Of a stretch of DNA of 38,304 nt, positions 20,751 to 29,029 are shown piece after piece (position 1 is the stretch's first letter; every line of letters starts with the position of its first letter). The translations under genes and the position numbers were made by a program. Origin of the DNA: a virus; IMG/VR virus record IMGVR_UViG_3300045051_000975, positions 1-38,304 of that record; one strand, given 5' to 3'. A model generated the notes under the pieces. It saw nothing but the letters and a program-made list of their open reading frames with translations. It did not search any database and was not told the DNA's origin.

Positions 20751-23036
20751 ATGCCCAGCGCACTCGACATTCTGCGACAGGATCAGGAGCGCTCTCTCCG
20801 CGTCGCGGGTTCGCTCGCGCTCGCGAAGCGCGATGCTGCTCCAGCGATCGTGGGAAAATCCGGCGGCAGCGTGCCTGCGTATCTGTTCGCACAGCCAGAT
20901 CTCGGAGAATCTTCACCGACCGCACGGCTTACGCGCCCCTACGCGCAATCGCCGTGGATTCAGCGCGCGATCAATCTCAAGGCCGGGGAAATTTCCGCCG
21001 TGCCGGTGAAGTTCTACGAGGGCGACAACGAATTCGCCTCGCCGGATTTCGACGCGTTCTGGGCCGCGCCCTTCATCCGTCATGACCGCACCCGCTTCTC
21101 CCTCGGCGAAGGCCAGCTCCACTTGACCGGCTGGCTCGATCTTGCGGGCGAGTACTTTGTTCTCCGCGGCGACGACTGGTTGGTTCCGTTTCCCGAGGTC
21201 AGCATGGCAGCGGGCAAGCTCTCGCCGCTCGTGATCGCGCGGCCTGATCGGATGCGTCCGGTTTACGCCGGCGGGGAAATGCTTGGCTGGGAGTTCACCG
21301 ACGCGATGGGCAAGCGCTGGCCGCTCCTGCCGGAGCAAGTCGAGCACGTCTGTCTGTGGAATCCGTACGACGAGAAGCGCGCGCTCGCGCCCGTCGAGTC
21401 GGTCATGCTTGCGGCCGAGTCGGATTATCTCGCGGGGCTCTATGTCCGGAATCTGATGCGCAACAATGGCGACCAAGGCGTTTACGTCATCGCCAAGAAC
21501 GGAATCCCGACGGATCCACAGCGCGATCAGATCACCGAGCAATTGAGCGCGAAGCGTCGGGCGTCGCTGCGTGGTGATTATCGTCCGGTATTTTTGACGG
21601 GCGACATCGCGATCGAAGATGCGAAAGCGCAGGTACCGGACGCCAATCTCAACGCCGGCCGCCTGCTCGATCGTCACACGATTTTCATCGGCCTTGGGCT
21701 GCCGGCGTCGATGGCGGACGTTCAGGCGAGTTATTCGATCGGCTCGGATTCAGACCGTGCGCGGTTGATCAGCGGCACGTGTCAGCCGCTCGCGAAGCTC
21801 ATCAACGCTTCCTTCGGCCGTATCGGTTCGAGGATGGTCAGCCGCCAGCTCATCGCTGAGAGCGACTGGGATGAGCACCCGGTGTTGCAGCAGATACGTC
21901 GCGAGCGCTTCGCTTCCGCAAAGGATCTCTGGGATCGCGGTATTTCTTGGAAGGTCATCAATGACCTGCTCGATCTCGGCATGCGGCCGTTCCCTGGATG
22001 GGACGTTGCTTACATGTCGTTCAGCGTGGCGCCGGTCGATCTTTCCGGGACGACACTTGATCGCACGCCCGCGACTGATCCCTCGCTCGCAGACACAACT
22101 GAGGAGACCGGAAGCGAAGACGATCCGGAGATGCGGCGCATCAAGCTCGCGCTGCTCGCCCGTCGGCGTGCAAAGATGAAATGCGTCGAGGCGAAGGCGG
22201 ATCCTTTTGCAGAGTTCGTTTGTGCATGCGGCGGCGCGCTCATCGCGAAGGCTCGCGATTCGAAAGAGCGCAAGCTGTGGGAATCGTACATGCAGTTCCG
22301 CCGTCCGACGGTGAACGCATTCCAGGCATCGTTCCGTCGCGTGCTCATGAAGGCGCGGCAGGAAGTGCTCCGCAAGATTGAGGCGGCACCGAACCAGGGT
22401 AAATCGATCGAGACGAAATCGGCCGCTGCGGATTTCCTTTTCAACCTGGCCGACTTTGTCGCGGATTTTCACGCGGCGATGCGCAACCGGCAGAAGGATG
22501 CGCTCGCGACCGCTGGTAAACAGTTCTTCGACGAGATCAATTTCAAGGATCCATTCCAGCTGCCGCAAAAAGAGGTCCTGGATTTCCTCGCCGAGCGGAA
22601 AAACAAGCTGCGCGACGTCCCGCAAGAAACCTTCGATCGACTGAAGAAGTCGCTCGAGGAGGGCCTGAACAACGGGGAAACACAGGACGAGCTCGGCGGC
22701 CGCGTGAAGGATCTTTTCAATGACATGGCCGACGGTGAGGCGCGGCGTATCGCACTCACCGAGACGGGTGCGGCCTACGGTGCCGGCCGCCATCTCGGTA
22801 TGAAGCAAGCCGGGATCCAGCGGAAGAAGTGGCTCACCTCTGGCAACGATAACGTCCGCGCCGCACACGAAGCCGCGAACGGGCAGACCGTCGGGGTCGA
22901 TGAACCGTACGTCATCGTCAACGAGGACGGGGCCACGGACGAGATCATGTTCCCCGGCGACTCCGGCGGCGCTCCTTGGAACGTGATCAACTGCCACTGC
23001 ATCAGCCTCGCGCAGGCAGACAAGGGGGACGAATGA
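20751..23036 (+). CDS. Portal protein fused to MuF-type head-morphogenesis domain
   Basis: The protein has 761 residues. Residues about 60-430 follow the HK97-family portal pattern: SPWIQRAINLKAGEISAVPV, a central wing region (EQVEHVCLWNPYDEKRALAP) and IFIGLGLPASMADVQASYSI. A helical linker leads to a MuF (SPP1 gp7) domain at about 660-761: ALTETGAAYGAGRHLGMKQA, KKWLTSGNDNVRAAHEAANG and the end VINCHCISL. In Mu these are two genes (gp29 and gp30). The portal forms the DNA-translocating dodecamer at the capsid vertex; MuF proteins are minor head proteins. The frame is open throughout, so the fusion is real in this sequence. Confidence 0.85.
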   Translation: MPSALDILRQDQERSLRVAGSLALAKRDAAPAIVGKSGGSVPAYLFAQPDLGESSPTARLTRPYAQSPWIQRAINLKAGEISAVPVKFYEGDNEFASPDFDAFWAAPFIRHDRTRFSLGEGQLHLTGWLDLAGEYFVLRGDDWLVPFPEVSMAAGKLSPLVIARPDRMRPVYAGGEMLGWEFTDAMGKRWPLLPEQVEHVCLWNPYDEKRALAPVESVMLAAESDYLAGLYVRNLMRNNGDQGVYVIAKNGIPTDPQRDQITEQLSAKRRASLRGDYRPVFLTGDIAIEDAKAQVPDANLNAGRLLDRHTIFIGLGLPASMADVQASYSIGSDSDRARLISGTCQPLAKLINASFGRIGSRMVSRQLIAESDWDEHPVLQQIRRERFASAKDLWDRGISWKVINDLLDLGMRPFPGWDVAYMSFSVAPVDLSGTTLDRTPATDPSLADTTEETGSEDDPEMRRIKLALLARRRAKMKCVEAKADPFAEFVCACGGALIAKARDSKERKLWESYMQFRRPTVNAFQASFRRVLMKARQEVLRKIEAAPNQGKSIETKSAAADFLFNLADFVADFHAAMRNRQKDALATAGKQFFDEINFKDPFQLPQKEVLDFLAERKNKLRDVPQETFDRLKKSLEEGLNNGETQDELGGRVKDLFNDMADGEARRIALTETGAAYGAGRHLGMKQAGIQRKKWLTSGNDNVRAAHEAANGQTVGVDEPYVIVNEDGATDEIMFPGDSGGAPWNVINCHCISLAQADKGDE

Positions 23037-23683
23037 GCACGTACGAACAACGCCACGCCAAACGGTATGCGCTCTCGCTCGAGGCGCTGCGGCCGCTGCT
23101 TAAGCCGGGCATGCACGTTGTCGAGTTGGGAGCGCGAAGCACATTTGCAGACGCACTTCAGCGCGAGCTGCAGGTAGAGGTCGAATCCAGCGAGGACGAA
23201 GATCTGCGCTTCCTCGAATGTTATCCCCCCGACCTGCCGTTGGTGGTCGACGCCGTGCTTTGCATGGAAGTGATCGAGCACATCCACGATCAGGAGGCAA
23301 AGCCGTACTCGACCGAGTGGTCTGGCAGTGGCGTCGCGCAAATGCTCAAGGCCGCGCTCTCCGCGTTGAAGCCCGGCGGGCTTCTGTTCCTCACCACGCC
23401 GAATGCCGCGTCTCTGAATGTGCTCCACAAAGTTCTCATGCAGCAGCCGCCGATGGTTTATCGGCCGCATGTACGCGAGTACGGCCCGCACGAGCTCGCT
23501 TACATTGTACAGGCTGCTGGCTTCGAGCGGGTCACCGTCACGTCGCATGACTCGTGGAACAACGACTGCATGCCACCCGACGCGGAGCGCCGATTGCGCG
23601 AAGTCATTCCAGCGCTCGGGTACCGCGCCGACTGCCGAGGCGAAAACCTTTTTCTCACTGCGTTCAAACCTGCTTCGACATGA
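23033..23683 (+). CDS. SAM-dependent methyltransferase in head operon
   Basis: The protein has 216 residues from the ATG at 23033 (ATGA overlap). Class I Rossmann methyltransferase: motif I HVVELGA (28-34), acidic/post-I region VDAVLCMEVIEHIHD (72-86), then LKPGGLLFLTTPNAASLN and AYIVQAAGFERVTV near the end. The pattern matches small-molecule, sugar or protein methyltransferases (Methyltransf_11/23 type) rather than DNA methylases, since no NPPY or PC motif is seen. The placement between portal and protease, coupled to both, suggests modification of a virion component or glycan. Substrate unknown. Confidence 0.8.
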   Translation: MSTYEQRHAKRYALSLEALRPLLKPGMHVVELGARSTFADALQRELQVEVESSEDEDLRFLECYPPDLPLVVDAVLCMEVIEHIHDQEAKPYSTEWSGSGVAQMLKAALSALKPGGLLFLTTPNAASLNVLHKVLMQQPPMVYRPHVREYGPHELAYIVQAAGFERVTVTSHDSWNNDCMPPDAERRLREVIPALGYRADCRGENLFLTAFKPAST

Positions 23684-24423
23684 ACTCCACGCTCGCTCTC
23701 ATTCGCTCCGCGTCGCCGGAGAAACCGTTACGCCGCGAAATCTCGGTGGAGGCGAAGGTCCTCAACGAGTCCGAAGGCCTCGTGCGCTATGTCGCGAGCG
23801 ACGAAACGCTCGATTGCTACAACGAGATCGTGCGCGCGAACGGCTGGCGCTTTACGCACTTCTCGAAGAACGCGCCGTTCGTCGATTCGCACGACTACTC
23901 GAGCATCAAGTCGCTGCTCGGCCAGGTCGTCAGCTTTGCGGTGCAGGGCAATCAATTGATCGAGGACGTGAAGTACGCGCTCACGCCCGACGGGAATACG
24001 CTCGCCGATTGGACCTTCCGCATGGTCCGCGACAAGTTTCTGCGGGCTGTATCCGTCGGCTTTGTACCGTCGAATTACGCCACGAAGTGGGACGCCGATA
24101 AGTCCAAGCTGCTCGCGCAGATCGCCGAGCTCGGAATGGACGCTCAAGCCGCGGCTAAACTCAGCTGCGTCTATATCGAGCAGGAGCAGATCGAGCTCTC
24201 GCAGTGCGTGATCGGTGCAAATCCGAACGCGCTCGCGAAATCCTTCGAGACGGTGGCGCGCGCCTACAAGGCGGGCTGCCTCAGCGAGGAGAACGTTCAC
24301 CAATTTTCCGCCCTGATCGCCAACGGAGAACCCGTGAGCTCGGCCCGTTCCTGCGCCGACGCTGAGCTCGCCCGGCGGCGCAGACGAGCCGCGATCATGC
24401 TGGAAATCTCGAAGTTCAATTAA
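23680..24423 (+). CDS. HK97-type prohead protease
   Basis: The protein has 247 residues, from the ATG at 23680 (ATGA overlap). It has the S78 prohead-protease pattern: a beta-rich start with VRYVASDETLDCYNEIV, catalytic His at 71 in APFVDSHDY, and the catalytic Ser at 125 in RAVSVGFVP. The C-terminal part has QIELSQCVIGANPNAL. It matures the capsid by cleaving the scaffold part of the major capsid protein. It is followed by the capsid gene after 7 bp. This replaces the protease/scaffold gene of Mu itself. Confidence 0.85.
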   Translation: MNSTLALIRSASPEKPLRREISVEAKVLNESEGLVRYVASDETLDCYNEIVRANGWRFTHFSKNAPFVDSHDYSSIKSLLGQVVSFAVQGNQLIEDVKYALTPDGNTLADWTFRMVRDKFLRAVSVGFVPSNYATKWDADKSKLLAQIAELGMDAQAAAKLSCVYIEQEQIELSQCVIGANPNALAKSFETVARAYKAGCLSEENVHQFSALIANGEPVSSARSCADAELARRRRRAAIMLEISKFN

Positions 24424-24430
24424 CCATTAA

Positions 24431-25789
24431 ATGAAAAGATTACTCTACATTCTGCAGTATCTCGCAGCCGTGACTCTCTGCACGGCGCACAATATGTTCA
24501 AGCGCGGCGGCCTTGCGACAGTTCCGCTCGCTTTTGCGGTCGTCGGTGAAGGCGGCGACGACTTCGAAAAGGAAGTTCTCACTGGTTTCAAATCCATGCG
24601 GAAAAGCCAGGAGGATTTGACGGCGAAATTCGACAATCTCGATCGCGAGACGAAAAAGGCGTTCGAAGAACTCACCAAGGTAAAGAACAACCTCAACTCG
24701 GTCGCCGAGTTCGAGCAGAAGCTTGCCAAGGTGAATTTGCTGCTGCGCCGGGAGCAGCGCGCCGCTTACGATCCGATCAAGCGAATCGAGTGCGATGACG
24801 AATTGCGCACGCGCATCAACGCTGCGGTTCGTCTCGCCTCCAAGGATCCTGCGATTCGCGCGATGGGCGAGGAGATGGCAAAGAACTTGACCAAGCGCTC
24901 GCTGTATAGCGAAGCCACGCCTGGCTCGACCTTCATCACCGCCGATCTCGCCAGCGAGATTTACGACACGCTCGCCAGCTACGGCGTCTGGCGCACGTTC
25001 GGCGTGCAACGCCTCGGCACTAAAACGACCAAGTTCCCGGTCTCCACGGCCCGGCCGGTCGCGCTGGCTGTTCGCAAACTCTCCAACCGAAAACTCACCG
25101 AAGATGCGACGATCGCCGGCACGTCCGTTGATTGCGATGTCGTGCTCTGGGGTGTGCTGCTCGGTGTCGAGCGCGAACTGCTCGAGGATGCTGAATACGA
25201 TGTGACGAGCTATGTGCTGGAGAACTTCGCCGAGGCGATGGCGTTTCGCCTCGACCACCTCTGCCTCACAGCGGACGGTGGCAACGACGAGTTCGACTCC
25301 GATATTTCCGGCGTGCTCACCACAGGCACCGCTGCGACGGCCACTGCCGGCAACACGTCGATCGCCACGCTGGATTTGGAAGACTTCGTCAACTGTCTCA
25401 CGACGGTCGACGAAGGCGTGCTGAATCGGCCGACTCGCTGGTGGGCGCATCCGCGCAACATCGCGCGCTTCGCGCTGGTTCGCGACGACAACAATCGTCC
25501 GATCTTCCAGACGGCGCTCGAAATGCCGACGGCAGGTATTGGCTCGATCCTCGGTTCGCCGGTCACCCCGGCCAACGTGATGCCGAGCACAAATGCCGCC
25601 GGCGATAAAGTGGCGGTGTTCGGCGATCCTCGCGGTCACGTGCTCGGGCTTCGCACCGACATCGGCTTCGATACGAGCGACGACTTCGCCTTCGACGGTG
25701 TGAAACGGATGTTCCGCGGCTTGGCCCGCGCGGGAGCAAAGACCCGCAAGGCTGGCGCGTTCGCCGTCCTCACGCTGCCCGCAAGCTGA
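24431..25789 (+). CDS. Major capsid protein, HK97 fold
   Basis: The protein has 452 residues. Residues about 50-100 form a helical delta/scaffold domain (KSMRKSQEDLTAKFDNLDRE, KAFEELTKVKNNLNSVAEFE). The mature shell protein likely starts around 135-150 and shows typical HK97 features: TPGSTFITADLASEIYDTLA, a central LLGVERELLEDAEYDV with SYVLENFAEAMAFRLDHLCL, and the C-terminal GDPRGHVLGLRTDIGF. The N-terminus (RLLYILQYLAAVTLCTAHN) looks like a signal peptide, which is odd; a downstream ATG at 24494 (MFKRGGLATV) may be the true start. Two hairpins follow the gene. Confidence 0.85.
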   Translation: MKRLLYILQYLAAVTLCTAHNMFKRGGLATVPLAFAVVGEGGDDFEKEVLTGFKSMRKSQEDLTAKFDNLDRETKKAFEELTKVKNNLNSVAEFEQKLAKVNLLLRREQRAAYDPIKRIECDDELRTRINAAVRLASKDPAIRAMGEEMAKNLTKRSLYSEATPGSTFITADLASEIYDTLASYGVWRTFGVQRLGTKTTKFPVSTARPVALAVRKLSNRKLTEDATIAGTSVDCDVVLWGVLLGVERELLEDAEYDVTSYVLENFAEAMAFRLDHLCLTADGGNDEFDSDISGVLTTGTAATATAGNTSIATLDLEDFVNCLTTVDEGVLNRPTRWWAHPRNIARFALVRDDNNRPIFQTALEMPTAGIGSILGSPVTPANVMPSTNAAGDKVAVFGDPRGHVLGLRTDIGFDTSDDFAFDGVKRMFRGLARAGAKTRKAGAFAVLTLPAS

Positions 25790-25802
25790 GTTCTCTTCGA
25801 GT

Positions 25803-25834
25803 CCCGCTCCAGCGAGCGGGGCTCTTTAGAGCCC
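25803..25834 (+). terminator. Two overlapping perfect hairpins after capsid gene
   Basis: CCCGCTC-CAGC-GAGCGGG (25803-25820) and GGGCTC-TTTA-GAGCCC (25819-25834) are both perfect and share bases 25819-25820, so they compete. They probably protect the abundant capsid mRNA from exonucleases or partly end transcription there. Confidence 0.55.
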
Positions 25835-25838
25835 TCTG

Positions 25839-25937
25839 ATGATTCCAAAGCCACAGATTAAAAACCCGCCAGTGCCGGTCGTCACGCGCCCGATGCCGCC
25901 ATCGCCGTCGCGACCATCACCCATCGTTGCGAAATGA
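25839..25937 (+). CDS. 32-residue proline-rich microprotein
   Basis: The ATG at 25839 starts IPKPQIKNPPVPVVTRPMPP followed by SPSRPSPIVAK. Its stop overlaps the ATG of the next gene (ATGA). About a third of the residues are Pro, so it is likely extended. It could be a minor virion peptide or just a coupling leader for the next gene. Confidence 0.45.
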   Translation: MIPKPQIKNPPVPVVTRPMPPSPSRPSPIVAK

Positions 25938-27046
25938 TTTTCCCGTCGGTCAAAGCTCATCCCCGGTTCCTGCACGTCATCGAAGGCGCGAAGTTCGCGA
26001 CTGCGTTACGCAACTACAACGCCTCGCTCATCCAATTCGACGGCGGGTTTGTGATCGCATACCGGAGCGAAAACGCGCGCGGCTGGTCGCGAATCGCCGT
26101 GCAGAGTTTGAAGAAAAATCTTCAGCCGAGCTCGCTCGCGTTCATTGAGTGCCCCGAGGGCGTCGAGCATGAGGATCCACGTTTGTTCGTGGCCGACGGT
26201 AAGCTCTATCTTGCCTTCATCGAATTAAACGGTCGCCATCGCGACGGACTCTTCACGCAAGAGCTCGTCGAGCTCGGCGAGGATGCGAAGGCGGTGCGTC
26301 GAATTCCGCTCGCGATCGGGCAGAATGGGAAACGCAGCGAGAAGAACTGGATTTTCTTCGACGTCGGCGAGGGGAAGATCGGTGTCATCTATTCCCTGCG
26401 TCCGCACCGGGTCTTCATTATTTCATCGGAGACTGGATCGGTAGTCGAGGAGCACACGACACCGGGAATCGAGCGCTGGCCCTTTGGCACGCTGAGTGGG
26501 GGCACGCCCGCGGTTCGATTTGGGGATAGCTTCATTCACGTATTCCATTCGCACCAGCCGGACGCGAAACGTTCGCGCCGATACAGCATGAGCGCGGCGG
26601 CCTTCTCCGCGAAGGCTCCTTACGAGTGCATTTCGGTCAGCAAAGAGCCGCTGGTCTGGGCGAGCGACGAGGACGTTTCGATCGTGAATCCGCGCCGCCC
26701 CAATTGGAACCCGCTCTGCGTGTTCCCGGCCGGTTTGTTTATCTCGAACGCTCTCGATCCGCTCTTCGCGGTTTCCGCCGGGATCAATGACACGTCGATG
26801 GCGAGCTTCGGGTTCAAGCTCGCGGATCTGAATTTGGTCGCCGTCGAAAAACTCCCGAGAAACGCGGCGATCGTTGCTGGAAAAGAAATGCCGCGCGGCG
26901 CGGTGCGCGTGCGGGTCACGCCGGCTCCGCACGGAAAGGTGCGAAGCCTTGGCGAGCCCGGCGGACGCTACGTCACCGGCGATGAATTCATCACCACGCC
27001 TGCGCGCGCGGCTGCGCTCGGCGCACAAGTAGAGGTCATCGGATGA
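25934..27046 (+). CDS. GH130-like five-bladed beta-propeller with phage-type C-terminus
   Basis: The protein has 370 residues. Blade motifs agree with the glycoside phosphorylase/hydrolase family GH130 and its relatives: EHEDPRLF at 78-85 (Asp 81 is the candidate acid), EKNW at 136-139, SGGTPAVRFGDSFIHVFHS at 188-206, and SAGINDTSMA at 281-290. Residues about 320-370 differ: VRVRVTPAPHGKVRSLG, then YVTGDEFITTPARAAALG, a pattern seen in small phage head-associated proteins. A sugar-active or sugar-binding domain may thus be tethered to the virion. It sits between the capsid and connector genes and is coupled to both. Activity not proven. Confidence 0.7.
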   Translation: MIFPSVKAHPRFLHVIEGAKFATALRNYNASLIQFDGGFVIAYRSENARGWSRIAVQSLKKNLQPSSLAFIECPEGVEHEDPRLFVADGKLYLAFIELNGRHRDGLFTQELVELGEDAKAVRRIPLAIGQNGKRSEKNWIFFDVGEGKIGVIYSLRPHRVFIISSETGSVVEEHTTPGIERWPFGTLSGGTPAVRFGDSFIHVFHSHQPDAKRSRRYSMSAAAFSAKAPYECISVSKEPLVWASDEDVSIVNPRRPNWNPLCVFPAGLFISNALDPLFAVSAGINDTSMASFGFKLADLNLVAVEKLPRNAAIVAGKEMPRGAVRVRVTPAPHGKVRSLGEPGGRYVTGDEFITTPARAAALGAQVEVIG

Positions 27047-27705
27047 ACGCCGGATTTTCAAACCTCGCCTCGCTCAAGGAATGGCTGCTCACGGAGGCGC
27101 TGCGCACGAGCACCGACTATGACTCGCAGATTCTAGCGATCGGGCTCGGCGTCGCCGGGATCTTCGAGACGCATTGCAACCGGAAGTTTGCGCGACAGGT
27201 CGGCGCGACGTACGAGTTCCGCGCCGAATTGGATCGGATCGTGATCGATCGCGCGCCGGTCGAGCAGATTACCAAGATCGAGTTGCGCGACCCGTTCGGT
27301 GCAGACTGGGTCGACCAAGGCACCGTCTCGGCATTGCTCGATTACCTAAACGAGGAAGCGGGGCTCGTCGCGCTGCTGACTCCGCTTGGTACGTATCGCG
27401 GTCGCGGTCGAATCACTTTCGACGGTGGCTTCTGGTGGAATCAACAGGAGCCTGACTATGACCCGCCGGTAACGCCTACGGAAGAGGATCCCGATTTATC
27501 GGCGCAGCCTGAGGGAAGCAACGCGCTGCCGGATAATCTGAAACTCGCTTGGCTCCTCCAGTGCGAGCACGTCTGGCAGCAGCGGGACAAGCTCGGCCTA
27601 GCCATCGCCAAATCGCCGACGACGGATTCAGCCATCGCACGCACCGAAATCCTCCCGCTCGTGAAGGAGCAGCTACAACCCTTTGTCCGCTACGCGATGC
27701 TCTGA
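27043..27705 (+). CDS. Head-tail connector (HK97 gp6-like)
   Basis: The protein has 220 residues. The helical start with LASLKEWLLTEALRTSTDYD, then IFETHCNRKFARQVGATYEF (the typical NRxF signature), IVIDRAPVEQITKIELRD and a late segment PDNLKLAWLLQCEHVWQQRD fit the gp6/phiE125 gp8 adaptor family. The protein forms the ring below the portal. ATGA overlap with the GH130-like gene. It has a Pro/Glu-rich insertion before the last helices. Confidence 0.8.
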   Translation: MNAGFSNLASLKEWLLTEALRTSTDYDSQILAIGLGVAGIFETHCNRKFARQVGATYEFRAELDRIVIDRAPVEQITKIELRDPFGADWVDQGTVSALLDYLNEEAGLVALLTPLGTYRGRGRITFDGGFWWNQQEPDYDPPVTPTEEDPDLSAQPEGSNALPDNLKLAWLLQCEHVWQQRDKLGLAIAKSPTTDSAIARTEILPLVKEQLQPFVRYAML

Positions 27706-27707
27706 CC

Positions 27708-28283
27708 ATGGCCGACGCGTTCAAATTCGATCTTACGAGCAATGCCACGGAAATCGTGAGCAAGCTCGAGCGTTTCCCGACCGATATGGCCCAGGCGATC
27801 GGCGCAGCGATGCGGAAGGAAAACGAACTGACGATCAACGCAGCGATCGAAAAGCGCATGAGCGGTCCGCGTCCTGCCGTTCTCGGACGCGTCTCGAGCG
27901 AGCTTGCGCGGAGTCTGCACCAGAGCGACGTGGTTATCGCAGGCAACACGATCCTCTCGGCTATCGGTTCAAACAAGAGTTACGCCGGCTTCCACGAGCG
28001 CGGTTTTCAGGGCTACGAGTACGTCGACGCATATGACCGGAAGCAAAACGTCTACGCAGGGGGCTCGAAGACGTACAAACAGATGGACGCACGCGGGCAC
28101 ATCAAGACCCGGACGCGCAAACCGAAATCTGTCTCTGGTACTGTGCGTGTGAGAGCACATCGGCGGAAATTCAATTACGCCGGGCGGCCATACATTTGGC
28201 CAACGCTGCAGGAGCGCGCGCCGAATTATTCGAAGTCGATTAGTGAAGCAATCGTGCAGGTTTGGAATGGAGGTGCTTCATGA
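27708..28283 (+). CDS. Tail-completion / HK97 gp10-like morphogenesis protein
   Basis: The protein has 191 residues from the ATG at 27708, two bases after the connector stop. Helical N-terminus (LERFPTDMAQAIGAAMRKEN) then VSSELARSLHQSDVVIAGNT, SAIGSNKSYAGFHERGFQGY and the end RPYIWPTLQERAPNYSKSIS. The pattern Y-A-x-x-x-E-x-G and the late R-P-(F/Y)-x-x-x-x-L are typical of HK97 gp10 and Mu virion-morphogenesis proteins. It probably joins head and tail. Confidence 0.7.
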   Translation: MADAFKFDLTSNATEIVSKLERFPTDMAQAIGAAMRKENELTINAAIEKRMSGPRPAVLGRVSSELARSLHQSDVVIAGNTILSAIGSNKSYAGFHERGFQGYEYVDAYDRKQNVYAGGSKTYKQMDARGHIKTRTRKPKSVSGTVRVRAHRRKFNYAGRPYIWPTLQERAPNYSKSISEAIVQVWNGGAS

Positions 28284-29011
28284 GCGCCGAGGCACTGACC
28301 CGCCAACTTCTACTGCGCGTGCAGAACGATGCGTACGGCCGCATCCTGGCTCATTCGTATTTCTCGGACGTCGCGATCATCCAGGAGCGAAAAGCACTTA
28401 CGACGCAGGAAATCGCGAAGCTTCTGAGCACGGTGAAAGGTCGGTCGAATAAGGTAGGCGCAGCGATCATCGTGCACCGTCCATCGTATTTTCCCGCGAG
28501 CGATGACACGTCGGGCCGAGGTCAAATTCTGCAATCTTTCACCGCGCTCGAGCACCCGACGATCAACGCAGGCGACATCGGCACCGGAAAAAGCGCTGAG
28601 GAGCTTTCGCTCGAGCTCTTTCTTTTGTTCAACCAGGTCGCGGCCTCCGTGCCGTCGCAGGTGTACACCGCTTTTCCAGGCGGCGCAGTGACGCCAGATG
28701 ATTCTTTCGAAGGTTTTAATGCGTGGTTAACCCGTCTTCAATTGTTCGGAAACACCGAGCACATGGAGCGCTGCGGCGTCCCGCTGATCACTCCCGATTC
28801 GGGTGCGTCGCCACAGAGCGTGACACTCACGACCGCAACCGGTGGCGCGTCGATTTACTACACGACCGACGGCTCCTTCCCCTCCGATCAAAACGAGGAG
28901 GCGACGCTTTACACCGGCGCGATTGCGATCGCTGAGCCGACGACCATTCGAGCGGCCGCACAAAAGACCGGCATGCAGCAGTCGGGCATCGCCGAAGCGA
29001 CTTTCACCTAA
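28280..29011 (+). CDS. Virion protein with chitobiase C-terminal (Ig-like) domain
   Basis: The protein has 243 residues from the ATG at 28280 (ATGA overlap). The N-terminal part (to about 165) is of unknown fold and contains IIVHRPSYFPASDDTSGRG and ELSLELFLLFNQVAASVPSQ. Residues about 168-243 form a chitobiase/beta-hexosaminidase C-terminal-type domain: SVTLTTATGGASIYYTTDGS, LYTGAIAIAEPTTIRAAAQ. The position fits a tail-terminator-like protein decorated with an Ig-like domain. The domain may bind cell-surface sugars. Confidence 0.65.
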   Translation: MSAEALTRQLLLRVQNDAYGRILAHSYFSDVAIIQERKALTTQEIAKLLSTVKGRSNKVGAAIIVHRPSYFPASDDTSGRGQILQSFTALEHPTINAGDIGTGKSAEELSLELFLLFNQVAASVPSQVYTAFPGGAVTPDDSFEGFNAWLTRLQLFGNTEHMERCGVPLITPDSGASPQSVTLTTATGGASIYYTTDGSFPSDQNEEATLYTGAIAIAEPTTIRAAAQKTGMQQSGIAEATFT

Positions 29012-29029
29012 TCGCGTTTTTTTCCACCC

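Noticed and set aside
21750-22997. 415-codon minus-strand frame across the portal-MuF gene
   Set aside because: Shadow of the conserved portal and MuF coding frame; Arg/Leu/His-rich composition typical of antisense translation.
24440-25639. 399-codon minus-strand frame across the capsid gene
   Set aside because: Antisense shadow of the HK97-type capsid gene with no motif of its own.
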